Source of the DNA: Saprospiraceae bacterium
GTDB lineage: Bacteria; Bacteroidota; Bacteroidia; Chitinophagales; Saprospiraceae
DNA: 64,000 bases
Assembly: GCA_016720635.1 (NCBI GenBank)
Contig: JADKKF010000005.1
Span: forward strand, 62,001 to 126,000
Direction: 5' to 3'
Both the position numbers and the translations under genes were made by a program. The notes below the pieces were generated by a model. The model saw nothing but the letters and a program-made list of their open reading frames with translations. It ran no database searches and was not told the DNA's origin. Shown here piece by piece: positions 34,778-43,461 of the stretch (positions within the stretch are counted from its first letter, which is position 1; every line of letters begins with the position of its first letter).

Positions 34778-36058
34778 TTATTTCGAAAAAGAAATCAAAT
34801 CTACTAAATCAGCCAAAGAATCGCACTGTATGTCGGCTATTTGTATGCTGTTGGGGTCGTACTCATCGGATTTGGTATGTATCAAAACAGTCACCATGCC
34901 CAGTTTTTGACCGAATTGAATATCCGAAATGGAATCTCCAACCATAATAGATCTCGTAAAATCGATTTCTGGAAAGATCTCTGAAGCCTTATATCCCATG
35001 CCTGTTTGTGGCTTTCTACAGTCACAGTGATCAGTCGCCAAGTGAGGGCAATAAAATACACCATCCAGTGTGCCACCAAGGGATGCGACTTCTCTAATGA
35101 GGTATCCGTGGATTTTTTCCAAGTTCTCTTCGGATAGTATTTTTTTGCCAATGCCAGCTTGATTGGTTACCACGAATGTTCTTTCAGCCATTTTAGATAA
35201 GGCAGCGATGGCTTCTGGGTTGCCTAGACACCATTTGAATTCCTCTGTATTTTGAATATAATGGTTTGGGATTCTCTCGTTGATGACGCCATCTCTGTCC
35301 AAGAAGAGGAACCATGGTGCGGTATTGGTCCAAGCACTCAGGAACATTCTTTTTGCTCTCTGGTAGTCTTCTGGTATGCCTATATCTATAAAAAATCCTT
35401 GGAAAACGGTAGCATGCAGAAGTCCCAGTTCTACCATCTTGGGTAGGAGTTCTGTTTCTAGGGAAAACTTGCCGATTGGGCTATGGGCAAGATACCAATC
35501 GCGGTCGATTAAGTAGATTCCCGCATTGATGTATCCCGCTTCTTTGAATTGTTTTTCTTGGAAAGACTGAACCAACCCCGATTCATCGAAGGTGACGGTT
35601 CCATATCGATCAAAATTAGTCATAGGAGTCAAAACAAGGCGCATTGGGGAGTCTTTGTCCGTCTTTTCTTCCACCAAAGTTTGATAATCCATGTCCAGCC
35701 AAGAATCGCCATTTAGAACTATATTTGTTGACTTTGAGGAATGAGATAATGCCTGTCTGATGGCTCCACCTGTACCTAAAAGTTCATCCTCGTAGCTGTA
35801 TTTGATGGGAATATCCAAGAACCTGTCCTGAAAAAAACCTGCTATGATTTCGGACATATGCCCAACTGCCAAGATGATTTCGTCAGCCCCTTGTTGGATT
35901 AAGCTTTCAAGCAAGTAGGCTAAAAATGGTTTGCCATTGATCAAAGCCATGGGTTTAGGGCGATCGGCCACTACGGACTGCAATCTGGTTCCCATACCTC
36001 CAGCTAAGACGATGGCAGTGAAATTAATTTGGTTTTCGCTTGGTTTTTTTTGATTCAT
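34778..36058 (-). CDS. Fusion of heptose-phosphate nucleotidyltransferase and heptose bisphosphate phosphatase
   Basis: 426 residues. Residues about 13-235 are a nucleotidyltransferase (VLAGGMGTRLQ, DRPKPMALINGKPFL), resembling the HddC type that makes GDP-heptose. Residues about 245-420 are a HAD phosphatase of the GmhB/HisB-N type: FLFLDRDGVINE is motif I with the nucleophilic Asp, VVTNQAGIG motif II, CPHLATDHCDCRKP the zinc loop and MVGDSISDI motif IV. Having both steps of the heptose pathway on one chain is a neat fit. Final product assignment (GDP-D-glycero-D-manno-heptose) is an inference. It overlaps miaA by 4 bases. Confidence 0.85.
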   Translation of the reverse strand: MNQKKPSENQINFTAIVLAGGMGTRLQSVVADRPKPMALINGKPFLAYLLESLIQQGADEIILAVGHMSEIIAGFFQDRFLDIPIKYSYEDELLGTGGAIRQALSHSSKSTNIVLNGDSWLDMDYQTLVEEKTDKDSPMRLVLTPMTNFDRYGTVTFDESGLVQSFQEKQFKEAGYINAGIYLIDRDWYLAHSPIGKFSLETELLPKMVELGLLHATVFQGFFIDIGIPEDYQRAKRMFLSAWTNTAPWFLFLDRDGVINERIPNHYIQNTEEFKWCLGNPEAIAALSKMAERTFVVTNQAGIGKKILSEENLEKIHGYLIREVASLGGTLDGVFYCPHLATDHCDCRKPQTGMGYKASEIFPEIDFTRSIMVGDSISDIQFGQKLGMVTVLIHTKSDEYDPNSIQIADIQCDSLADLVDLISFSK

Positions 36059-36954
36059 CGACCTAAATACTTTTGATACACGGATTCAAGAGAAAGTGAA
36101 GGTACGGGGATGTATTTATTAAACCAAGTTTGTTGCCTTTTGGCATATTGACCTGTTTTAATTTTGATCAGATCGATACATTCTTGTCGGGTCATGCTCC
36201 CATCAAAATATGGCCACCACTCTTGATATCCAACCGTCCTAAGAGCCGCGTAATCTCTATATTCTCTTAGGGAGTACACTTCGTCTTCTAGACCTAATTC
36301 CAACATATCCTCAACTCTTTTATTGATAACCTTTCGCAGTTCGTTTCTATCTTGGTTTATATAAATATATTCGATATCGAAAACATGCTCGGGATTGTTT
36401 TTTTTGTTCAAAAATGTACTAAATGGAGTACCCGAAGTTTCTATAACACCTAGGGCACGAAGGACTCGATGCGGATTGGCCAAATCGACTTTTTCGTAGT
36501 AATCTGGATCTTTTTCTTTTAGAATTTTTGTGAGCGCTTCGAGACCTTCTTCTTTGAGCCGTAGATTAAGTTCGGCTTTGATATCTTCTGATACATTGGG
36601 TATTTCATCCAAACCTTCTAATAGTGCCTTGACATAAAGCCCTGTTCCCCCTGCAAGAATCAAGGTATTGGCCGCTTCGAACTCCTGGGTCAAAATAGCG
36701 GTTGCTTCTTGGACGAAAGTGGAAACGTCATAGGGTAAAGTAATACTTCGGTGACCTATGAGGTGGTGATGCGCTTGGGATAACTGTTGGCTTGAGGGTT
36801 TATTTACTCCAATCGATAATTCTGTGTAAACTTGTCGGCTGTCGGCATTGACGATGGAAGAATCTAGTGATAAAGCCAAATCAATGGCGAATTGGGTTTT
36901 GCCTACGGCAGTTGGGCCGACCACCACATAAAGTTTTTTGGAAGAATCCGACAT
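36055..36954 (-). CDS. miaA: tRNA dimethylallyltransferase
   Basis: 299 residues. P-loop VVGPTAVGKTQFA at the N-terminus, NADSRQVY, and LAGGTGLYVKALLEGL, all MiaA signatures. It prenylates A37 in tRNAs reading UNN codons. Its 3' end overlaps the heptose fusion gene by 4 bases (ATGA), so both are translated from one message. Repeat copy D lies immediately upstream. Confidence 0.95.
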   Translation of the reverse strand: MSDSSKKLYVVVGPTAVGKTQFAIDLALSLDSSIVNADSRQVYTELSIGVNKPSSQQLSQAHHHLIGHRSITLPYDVSTFVQEATAILTQEFEAANTLILAGGTGLYVKALLEGLDEIPNVSEDIKAELNLRLKEEGLEALTKILKEKDPDYYEKVDLANPHRVLRALGVIETSGTPFSTFLNKKNNPEHVFDIEYIYINQDRNELRKVINKRVEDMLELGLEDEVYSLREYRDYAALRTVGYQEWWPYFDGSMTRQECIDLIKIKTGQYAKRQQTWFNKYIPVPSLSLESVYQKYLGR

Positions 36955-37069
36955 GCAGTCAATAAAAATTGAAATTGATATTGGTAGAAAAAAATGTCCA
37001 ATCTCAGGAAGTCCTATGAAAAATGGGTCCTAAACTACTAAAACTGGAAATTAGAGGAAACTTGCGTTA

Positions 37070-37193
37070 GGGATGGGAGAGATATCGAAGATAGTCTCAC
37101 CATCGAAGATGGGAGACCGATCTCGTCTCTAGGACGAGAAAAGTCTCGTACAGCCCGACCCCAAACCGCTAGGTATGGGGGAACGCCCAAAAA
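37070..37193 (-). repeat. Dispersed hairpin repeat, copy D
   Basis: Read on the minus strand it starts TTGGGCGTTCCCCC, contains GGGGTCGGGCTGTACGAGAC and CGAGATCGGTCTC. It belongs to the divergent branch of the family with copies A, F and G. Confidence 0.65.
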
Positions 37194-37199
37194 TCAAGA

Positions 37200-37373
37200 C
37201 TATTGCTTGGTTTCTTCGTCAATTCCTTTTTTCGCGTTGTTGAACTCCTTGACTCCCTGTCCAAGCCCTTTCATCAGTTGAGGTATTTTAGAACCGCCAA
37301 ATAACAAAAGTACGATGATCAAAATGATGATCCATTCTTGAGGTCCGAACATAAGAAAAAAAACATTTTCCAT
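37200..37373 (-). CDS. TatA-like twin-arginine translocase subunit, 57 residues
   Basis: Encodes MENVFFLMFGPQEWIIILII then VLLLFGGSKIPQLMKGLGQG and a short charged tail ending EETKQ. This is the TatA/E pattern: one N-terminal membrane helix, the FGxxKLP-like hinge, and an amphipathic helix. TatA subunits form the pore of the Tat pathway exporting folded proteins. Two more Tat-like frames lie directly upstream on the same strand. No TatC in the window. Confidence 0.85.
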   Translation of the reverse strand: MENVFFLMFGPQEWIIILIIVLLLFGGSKIPQLMKGLGQGVKEFNNAKKGIDEETKQ

Positions 37374-37375
37374 AA

Positions 37376-37468
37376 TTATTGCTTCTTTTTAAACAGTGAA
37401 TTGAGCCCTTTGCCACCAAAAATGACAATAAGCAAAATCAATAATATAACCCATTGGTAACCTCCCAT
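37376..37468 (-). CDS. 30-residue TatA-like mini-protein
   Basis: Encodes MGGYQWVILLILLIVIFGGK and then GLNSLFKKKQ. It has one hydrophobic helix and the FGGK hinge of TatA, but only a stub of the amphipathic helix. It sits 2 bases from the 57-residue TatA-like gene and 3 bases from the 88-residue one, apparently in one operon. It could be a degenerate TatA copy or a short modulator; without comparison it cannot be told. Confidence 0.6.
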   Translation of the reverse strand: MGGYQWVILLILLIVIFGGKGLNSLFKKKQ

Positions 37469-37471
37469 TGC

Positions 37472-37738
37472 TTAGATGATTTGTTGGTGATTGGAAGTGG
37501 AAGACGGCTCATCCTCGACTTTTAAGCTGTCTTCGGTGGATTTGATGCCATCGCGAATTTCTTGCTCTACGTGTGCTTTGGCCGTGTTGAATTCACGAAT
37601 ACCTTTGCCGAGACCTTTCATCAGTTCAGGCAATCTTTTGCCACCAAAGAATAAGAGGACGACCAATGCAATAAGCATTATTTCACCTCCGCCGACGTCA
37701 AAAAACAACCATATCATTGATGCCAATTTAGACAACAA
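37472..37738 (-). CDS. TatA/TatB-like subunit, 88 residues
   Basis: Membrane helix IMLIALVVLLFFGGKRLPEL followed by the amphipathic MKGLGKGIREFNTAK and an acidic tail (EVDE-like, EDSLKVEDEP). FGGKRLPELMKGLGKGI is the canonical TatA hinge and amphipathic helix; the longer tail could make it TatB-like, but the classical TatB features are not distinct. First of three tandem genes read on the minus strand. An internal ATG (residue 8) is an alternative start. Confidence 0.85.
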   Translation of the reverse strand: MLSKLASMIWLFFDVGGGEIMLIALVVLLFFGGKRLPELMKGLGKGIREFNTAKAHVEQEIRDGIKSTEDSLKVEDEPSSTSNHQQII

Positions 37739-37769
37739 AGATACTTAAAAAGTTTATAGATTACCCTTT

Positions 37770-38723
37770 TTATTTTATCAAACCGATTTCTCGCAGCCTT
37801 TCATTCAGATAATTGCCCGCTGTGATGGATTCGTACTGAATTGGATGGGCATCTGAGACGCAACTTGGAAGGCAAGTCAAGTCCACATCTGCCTTTGGAT
37901 GCAAGAAGAAAGGGATCGAAAGTCTAGGGATATGCCATTCTTCTTTCGGTGGATTGACGACGCGATGGGTGGTTGATTTTAGGTAATTATTGGTCAATCT
38001 TTGTAGCATATCGCCCACATTTATCACGATCTCTTCGCCTTCTGGCACAACGTTCATCCATTCGTTTTCAGAAGTAAGAATCTGAAGTCCGCCAGCGGAT
38101 GCTCCAACTAGGAGTGTGATGAGATTAATATCCTCGTGCTGTTCTGCACGTATGGCAGAATTGGGCTCGGAGGTAATGGGAGGGTAGTGGATAGCCCTAA
38201 GGATGCTATTACCATTGTGGATGCGGGTATCAAAATAGTGCTTGTCGAGGTTCAAAAACAAGGCGATGGCTTGTAATAAATTTTTACCTGCTAATTCAAA
38301 TTGTCTATAAAGCTCTTGACCGCTTTCTGTAAATTCTTTTTGGTCGTGGACCACCACATTTTCAGGATACATGGACTTAATCGGATCTCCATCGGTGACT
38401 TCCTGACCGAATTGGAAAAACTCTTTTAAATCTCCAGCGGTGGATTGTTTGGCGTGTTCGGTACCAAAAGACGTGTAGCCTCTTTGACCAGCACCACCAG
38501 CTACTTGATATTTTAGCTTTTCATCGAGAGGGCGATTGAAAAAGCTTTTTGATTGGTCGTAAAAGGTATTGATCAAAGCTTTTGGAATGCCGTGATTTAT
38601 AACACCTACGAAACCTACTGTGTGAAAGGCATTGCCAAGTTGAGCTACGAAATCAGCTTTATCGGCATCTGATCCAGCGATGAATTTGGATAAATCTACT
38701 AATGGAATGGCTCTTTTACTCAT
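37770..38723 (-). CDS. 2-oxoglutarate/Fe(II)-dependent dioxygenase, isopenicillin N synthase-like
   Basis: 317 residues. N-terminal PLVDLSKFIAGSD and FVGVINHGIPKALI are the DIOX_N region. The jelly-roll core shows the iron ligands H and D in AEQHEDINLITLLVGA and the third histidine in STTHRVVNPP, with the 2-oxoglutarate/substrate motif RLSIPFFL. The family includes plant-like hydroxylases and IPNS; the substrate here is unknown. A TAATTTTG box precedes it. Confidence 0.87.
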   Translation of the reverse strand: MSKRAIPLVDLSKFIAGSDADKADFVAQLGNAFHTVGFVGVINHGIPKALINTFYDQSKSFFNRPLDEKLKYQVAGGAGQRGYTSFGTEHAKQSTAGDLKEFFQFGQEVTDGDPIKSMYPENVVVHDQKEFTESGQELYRQFELAGKNLLQAIALFLNLDKHYFDTRIHNGNSILRAIHYPPITSEPNSAIRAEQHEDINLITLLVGASAGGLQILTSENEWMNVVPEGEEIVINVGDMLQRLTNNYLKSTTHRVVNPPKEEWHIPRLSIPFFLHPKADVDLTCLPSCVSDAHPIQYESITAGNYLNERLREIGLIK

Positions 38724-38763
38724 GATGGGGAAAAATTTGGAATAAAAAATAAAAAATGTCTCA

Positions 38764-38771
38764 CAAAATTA
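38764..38771 (-). promoter_or_regulatory. -7 box of the dioxygenase gene
   Basis: TAATTTTG on the minus strand, 41 bases upstream of the ATG. Confidence 0.5.
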
Positions 38772-38955
38772 ATGATAATATTTGGTAATTACAAAACCAA
38801 TTTTCAAAATAATTACTAGACCAAATTTTAAAGTACATATATATAAATATGTTTTCACAAAAACTGTGGTGCGAGTACGCAATAGAGAAAAGTTGGGAAA
38901 GGTGCAAGAATAATGGAAATATTAAAATTTTATTTCATATTAAAAATAAATTATA

Positions 38956-38963
38956 TATATTTG
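38956..38963 (+). promoter_or_regulatory. -7 box of the LexA-like regulator
   Basis: TATATTTG fits TAnnTTTG, about 50 bases before the ATG at 39014. Confidence 0.5.
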
Positions 38964-39013
38964 CAAGAAATATGGAAATTCTTAGACGGAAAATTTAATT
39001 ATATTGGGTTAAA

Positions 39014-39862
39014 ATGGGGAAGACCATTTCAGAAAGATTCGCATTGTGTATTGAGGCGCTGAAACGAGAGAATCGTATCAGGTCTATTCGACACATGGCT
39101 CAATTGCTTAATTTTTCACCCCAGTCGCTGAATGAAATCTACAAGGGTAATCGAGATTTGCCCATGAAATTATTCAGAGAATGTGTCCAAAAGTTTAATT
39201 TCAATCCCGTCTTTATCTTGTCAGGTGAAGGTACAGTATTGATGGAGAATGATAATCTCCAGAACTTAAAAATACTGAGTGTAATAACCGACAATCTCAA
39301 CAATGAAAGGATATGCCATGTACCCTATCCAGCCCAAGCGGGTTATCCAGCGGAACGGTTGAATCAAGAGTTTTTAAAGGAACTGGATAGTTATAGTTTG
39401 CCAGATTTATTGTACCAAAATGGAAGTTTTAGGTCATTTGACGTCGCAGGAGATAGCATGGAACCCACGCTATTCAGCAAGGACAAATTGATTTGTAGCT
39501 ACGTGGAGCCTTCGCAGTTTTTGCACGTAAAGGATGATCACGTATATGTAGTAGTCACGATGAATGATTTGTTCGTCAAGCGGATTTCGAACCAATTCCA
39601 AAGGCATAATCAGCTGGTTCTGCGTTCGGACAACGATTTTTACAAGCCGATAAGGGTACACAAGGGTGAGATTCAAGAACTTTGGTACGTTCGGTCTGTA
39701 CTTAGACATTTTGACCATTCTGTGACCAATGCACCATCAGCACCTAGCCAAATGGAAGAAATGGAAATCCTCCGCCAAAAAATATCCGAGCAAGCAAATA
39801 TCATCAACAACCTCTCAGATACTTTGAGAAAATTGGTCGAAAACTCAGTTTCTATCAAATAA
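39014..39862 (+). CDS. XRE-S24 (LexA/CI-like) transcription regulator
   Basis: 282 residues. Residues about 1-65 form a helix-turn-helix (IRSIRHMAQLLNFSPQSLNE, YKGNRDLP). From about 100 an S24 peptidase-like domain: YPAQAGYPAE around the usual cleavage region, VAGDSMEPTLF with the serine, and VVVTMNDLFVKRIS with the lysine. Such proteins sense DNA damage or phage-like signals, though many act without self-cleavage. A coiled-coil-like C-terminus (EMEILRQKISEQANIINNL) is extra. Its stop overlaps the mce start by one base (TAATG). Confidence 0.85.
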   Translation: MGKTISERFALCIEALKRENRIRSIRHMAQLLNFSPQSLNEIYKGNRDLPMKLFRECVQKFNFNPVFILSGEGTVLMENDNLQNLKILSVITDNLNNERICHVPYPAQAGYPAERLNQEFLKELDSYSLPDLLYQNGSFRSFDVAGDSMEPTLFSKDKLICSYVEPSQFLHVKDDHVYVVVTMNDLFVKRISNQFQRHNQLVLRSDNDFYKPIRVHKGEIQELWYVRSVLRHFDHSVTNAPSAPSQMEEMEILRQKISEQANIINNLSDTLRKLVENSVSIK

Positions 39863-40287
39863 TGTCGCAAGATCCATACATAGAAAAAATCGAACACATA
39901 GGAATCGCCGTTAAGGATATAGTTGCGGCCAATGATCTCTATACCAAACTATTGGGCATAGGTCCATATAAGATGGAGACCGTTGATAGCGAGTCTGTGA
40001 TTACTTCTTTTTTTCAAGTAGGCGAGAGCAAAATAGAATTGGTATGTGCGACCGAAGAGGACTCTCCAGTCAATAAATTTATAAACCATAGAGGCCCAGG
40101 GGTGCATCACATTGCCTTCGCGGTCAAGGACATCATAAAATCTATGGAATATCTGAAGGAACAAGGTTTTAAACTGATCAACGATAAGCCAAAACGAGGC
40201 GCAGACAACAAATGGGTCTGTTTCGTTCACCCAAAGTCTGTAGATGGGGTATTGATAGAACTCTGCCAGGACGTTCTAGAAGAATAA
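39862..40287 (+). CDS. mce: Methylmalonyl-CoA epimerase
   Basis: 141 residues, normal length. IEHIGIAVKDIVAAN at the N-terminus and PGVHHIAFAVKDI in the middle form the two vicinal-oxygen-chelate halves, with metal-binding histidines (EHIG, VHHIAF) and glutamates (KIELV; VLIELCQD). It interconverts R- and S-methylmalonyl-CoA in propionate metabolism. The start codon overlaps the regulator's stop (TAATG), so the pair is co-expressed, an odd partner for a LexA-like protein. Confidence 0.92.
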   Translation: MSQDPYIEKIEHIGIAVKDIVAANDLYTKLLGIGPYKMETVDSESVITSFFQVGESKIELVCATEEDSPVNKFINHRGPGVHHIAFAVKDIIKSMEYLKEQGFKLINDKPKRGADNKWVCFVHPKSVDGVLIELCQDVLEE

Positions 40288-40292
40288 ACAAA

Positions 40293-40330
40293 AAAGGCAC
40301 TTAAACTTGCGTCTAAATGCCTCGGGATTA
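40293..40330. terminator. Bidirectional terminator between mce and the TPR gene
   Basis: AGGCAcTTA pairs with TAAaTGCCT (one mismatch), with A-rich and T-rich flanks. It serves both convergent genes. Confidence 0.65.
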
Positions 40331-40345
40331 TTTTATTGTTTTACG

Positions 40346-41761
40346 TTATAAAAGATTTAATTCAGATCTGTAGTAAGCAATCATTGACTTTACTTCGGGA
40401 TCTTTTTGGAGTGTAGGCACGAAATCAAACATGATTTTGTAAGAATTGAAATCCTCCAATAGGGCTTCTGCCATCATATCCAGCGCTTTTTTGTTTTTAC
40501 CTTTGAGGTATAGGCAAGCCGCCATGCCGTAGAGCAAATCCGCGCCAACGGAGAAATCATCCGCTTCCTTCAATATTTTCATGGCTTCTTTGAGCCTATT
40601 CTCACTAACTAGGAATCTGGCATAAGCCAACCAAATTTGTGATTGTTCAGGACCACATTCGATGGCCATTTGAAAATATTGTTCTGTCTTAGCCTTGTCT
40701 CCCAATTTGAGGTAGATATCGGCCAAACTAGCGTAATATTCTTCGCGCATTTCATCCAAATCAATGGCTCTCATCAAGGCATTAATGGCGCTATTCCACC
40801 TTTTTTCGTGTGCAAGGCAAAGACCGAAATAATAGAATCCCTCGTCGTTGTAAGGATCCAATTTTAAGGATTTGATAAAATATCGCTTGGCGTCCTTGTA
40901 TTTCTTGGTTTGGTATAAGCAAAAGGCTATGTCGAAATAATATTCTGCATCTGGACCAAAGGTGTCGATGGCTTCTTTATAAAATTTGATGGCTTTTGAA
41001 TATTTTTTCAATTCTGAGCACAAATCTGCACAATCTTTGTATGCCGATTCAAATTTTTCGTTGATGATAAATGAATATTCGTACGCATCCACCGCCATTT
41101 CGTATTCACACATAAAGGAATAGCAATGACCGAGATAATACCAAGCCTGATAATTGTAAGGATCGTTGTTGATGACAAATGTCATCAATTCAGCACATTC
41201 TTTGAATTTGCGGCAAACTTCAGTAGCGATCCACAAGGATTCTAAAGCGGAACTCTTGGTCGGACATTTTTTCAAGGCAATGACCAAACTTTCGAGCATT
41301 GACTCGTAATCTTTGTTCAATTGATGAATATATCCTTCCACGATAAAGACATCCGCCAACACCTCTGGATCATTGTAAGACTTGAGGTCTCCTAGGATTT
41401 GTTTCGCTTCTTCTTGTCGATTCAGAAATGCTAAAGTTTTAGCTTTGACAAGGGAAATATGTATCTCCGAAGGAGCAATTCCCTCTGCTTTTATCAGCTG
41501 ATCGAGTGCTTCATCCCCTAATTTCAAAGAAAGCAAAATGTCTGCCTTTCTGATGAAAAATTCGGGTGTAAAGGAATATACTTCCATGGCCTTATCGGCT
41601 ATATCTAAAGCTCTTTCAAATAACAACTCACTTTCGTAATATGTTATTAACTGATGATAAGCATCTTCTGTCAAAATGGTGGCATCTCCCTGAGTTACCA
41701 TGGTTTCGTACTCCTTTGCCAGTGTTCTCATGACACTATTTGAGTGATGACTATTTTCCAT
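40346..41761 (-). CDS. Tetratricopeptide repeat protein
   Basis: About 471 residues starting MENSHHSNSVMRTLAKEYE; a longer frame from 41857 adds 32 hydrophobic/basic residues without homologous look, so 41761 is preferred. It is almost entirely TPR repeats, about 12 units, e.g. AWYYLGHCYSFMCEYEMAVD and EGFYYFGLCLAHEKRWNSAI. No signal peptide from this start, so probably cytoplasmic. TPR proteins are scaffolds; the partner is unknown. Confidence 0.85.
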   Translation of the reverse strand: MENSHHSNSVMRTLAKEYETMVTQGDATILTEDAYHQLITYYESELLFERALDIADKAMEVYSFTPEFFIRKADILLSLKLGDEALDQLIKAEGIAPSEIHISLVKAKTLAFLNRQEEAKQILGDLKSYNDPEVLADVFIVEGYIHQLNKDYESMLESLVIALKKCPTKSSALESLWIATEVCRKFKECAELMTFVINNDPYNYQAWYYLGHCYSFMCEYEMAVDAYEYSFIINEKFESAYKDCADLCSELKKYSKAIKFYKEAIDTFGPDAEYYFDIAFCLYQTKKYKDAKRYFIKSLKLDPYNDEGFYYFGLCLAHEKRWNSAINALMRAIDLDEMREEYYASLADIYLKLGDKAKTEQYFQMAIECGPEQSQIWLAYARFLVSENRLKEAMKILKEADDFSVGADLLYGMAACLYLKGKNKKALDMMAEALLEDFNSYKIMFDFVPTLQKDPEVKSMIAYYRSELNLL

Positions 41762-41985
41762 GCATCTTGGGTTAAATATTGTTTTACGCTGGTAAAAGTA
41801 CAAACCTTTGCGCATAACTCGTATCATTTTAAAGCAAGTTTTTTTGAAAAAAAACAAAAATTTATTTCGTATTAAACAAAATTATAATGCTTATATATGG
41901 CTGATATTCAGCGGATTAAAAAAATGATTTGTTCGCATAAGGATTTGAATTACATTTAATCTATTAGAAACCAATAGATAATGAA

Positions 41986-42957
41986 TTATGATTCCTGATA
42001 GGGTATAGATTCTAAAACTTCTTGATTTTGATCGATTTTGGCTTTTACTCCCTTTTTTTTAGCATAAAAAGAAACCAAATAAACGCCCCAAAAAATCAAA
42101 ACCATGCTTAAAATATGGTACATTTCAAGGGATTCTCCAAAAAAATAAATCGAGATAAAGCCCGCTATCAAGGGTTGGAAGTAAATATATGAGCTCACCA
42201 CCGTAGAAGAAGTAAGCCGAATCGCCACATTATTGAACAAATAGGCTAGGTATGTACTGGCAAAAACCACAAAACCCAAACTCAACCAGTGCTTATGCGT
42301 GAAGGCCGACCAATCAGTGTCCATACATTGTTGGTACCCAAAAGGCAATACCAATAGGAAGCCAAAAGCAAATGTATAAGCTGTGATGGTAATGGGGTGG
42401 TATTTTGCCATCAATCTCCTCACGAGCACCAAATAGAGTGCGAATGAGCTCGCATTGACGAAAATGAATAGATCTCCTATGATGCTGGATGTTTGTCCTT
42501 GCGACTGAGCATTAGAAATCAGGAGAACGGCACCGGACATGCCAATCAAAATCCCTGCAAATTTATATTTGGACCAATTCTCTTGTTTGAATACCAAGGC
42601 AAACACCAGGACCAGCAATGGCGTGGCTGTCATCAGCAAAGCAGCGTGGATATTTGATGTGCGAAGCAAACCCTCAAAAAAGGTCAATTGATTAAAGGCG
42701 ACACCAAAAATTGCACACAAAAATACCCTCAGAAGGTCTTTGGACTGTATGGTCTCCCTAACGAATATCAGAGCGGTTAGGATAAATAATACCAGCGCGA
42801 TGCCTACTCTTACGAGGATAAAACCCGCTGGGGGTAAACTCGTCTCTTTTAATACAATACTAGCTATACTATAATTAGCTCCGTAAAATAGCGCGACCAT
42901 AGCCAGAAGGCTATGGGCTAGAAAAAGCTTGTTTTTGGGTTTTATCGGACTACCCAT
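41986..42957 (-). CDS. EamA/DMT-family transporter
   Basis: 323 residues with ten hydrophobic helices in two EamA repeats. First repeat MVALFYGANYSIASIVLK and FILVRVGIALVLFILTALIF; second repeat begins SSIIGDLFIFVNASSFALYL and later contains VVSSYIYFQPLIAGFISIYF. The family exports metabolites or amino acids; the substrate cannot be read. The gene overlaps folA by 8 bases, an unusual but probably translationally coupled pair. Confidence 0.9.
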   Translation of the reverse strand: MGSPIKPKNKLFLAHSLLAMVALFYGANYSIASIVLKETSLPPAGFILVRVGIALVLFILTALIFVRETIQSKDLLRVFLCAIFGVAFNQLTFFEGLLRTSNIHAALLMTATPLLVLVFALVFKQENWSKYKFAGILIGMSGAVLLISNAQSQGQTSSIIGDLFIFVNASSFALYLVLVRRLMAKYHPITITAYTFAFGFLLVLPFGYQQCMDTDWSAFTHKHWLSLGFVVFASTYLAYLFNNVAIRLTSSTVVSSYIYFQPLIAGFISIYFFGESLEMYHILSMVLIFWGVYLVSFYAKKKGVKAKIDQNQEVLESIPYQES

Positions 42958-43447
42958 TATGCTTTATGTATTCACAAAAGCAATAATCGTAGGGATTTTT
43001 TTCATCAGCCGTGAAACAGTCCGAATTTGTCAATGTCCATTCTGAACCCAAAGATGGAAACCAAGTGTCTCCGCCTTCTACGATGGTGTCTATTTTGGTG
43101 AGATATATTTTGGTGATACTGGGCCAAAAAGCTTTGAATATTTGAGCCCCACCAATCACGAAAAACTCCTCTATACCATGGTTTTTAGCGTAATCAATGC
43201 TTTCTTTTGGACTAGAAAATACCAAGCAGCCCTCAGCAGAATACTTTGGATTTTTGCTCAAGATGATATTCGTGCGATGGGGTAGTGGTTTGCCTATGGA
43301 TGCATAGGTTTTTGATCCCATGACCACGGCGTGATTTAGCGTTATTTTCTTAAAATACTTTAAGTCTGCGGGCAAATGCCAAGGTATGGTATTATTTTTT
43401 CCCAAGACCCCTTTTTGATCTATGGCTGCAATGGCAGAAATCCTCAT
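42950..43447 (-). CDS. folA: Dihydrofolate reductase
   Basis: 165 residues. ISAIAAIDQKGVLGKNNTIP then WHLPADLKYFKKIT is the folate/NADPH-binding N-terminus, with VMGSKTYASIGKPLPHRTN and FVIGGAQIFKAF completing the family signature. It reduces dihydrofolate to tetrahydrofolate. thyA, often adjacent, is not in the window. The rluB-like gene lies 14 bases upstream. Confidence 0.94.
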   Translation of the reverse strand: MRISAIAAIDQKGVLGKNNTIPWHLPADLKYFKKITLNHAVVMGSKTYASIGKPLPHRTNIILSKNPKYSAEGCLVFSSPKESIDYAKNHGIEEFFVIGGAQIFKAFWPSITKIYLTKIDTIVEGGDTWFPSLGSEWTLTNSDCFTADEKNPYDYCFCEYIKHNG

Positions 43448-43461
43448 GGAGTTCTTATAAA

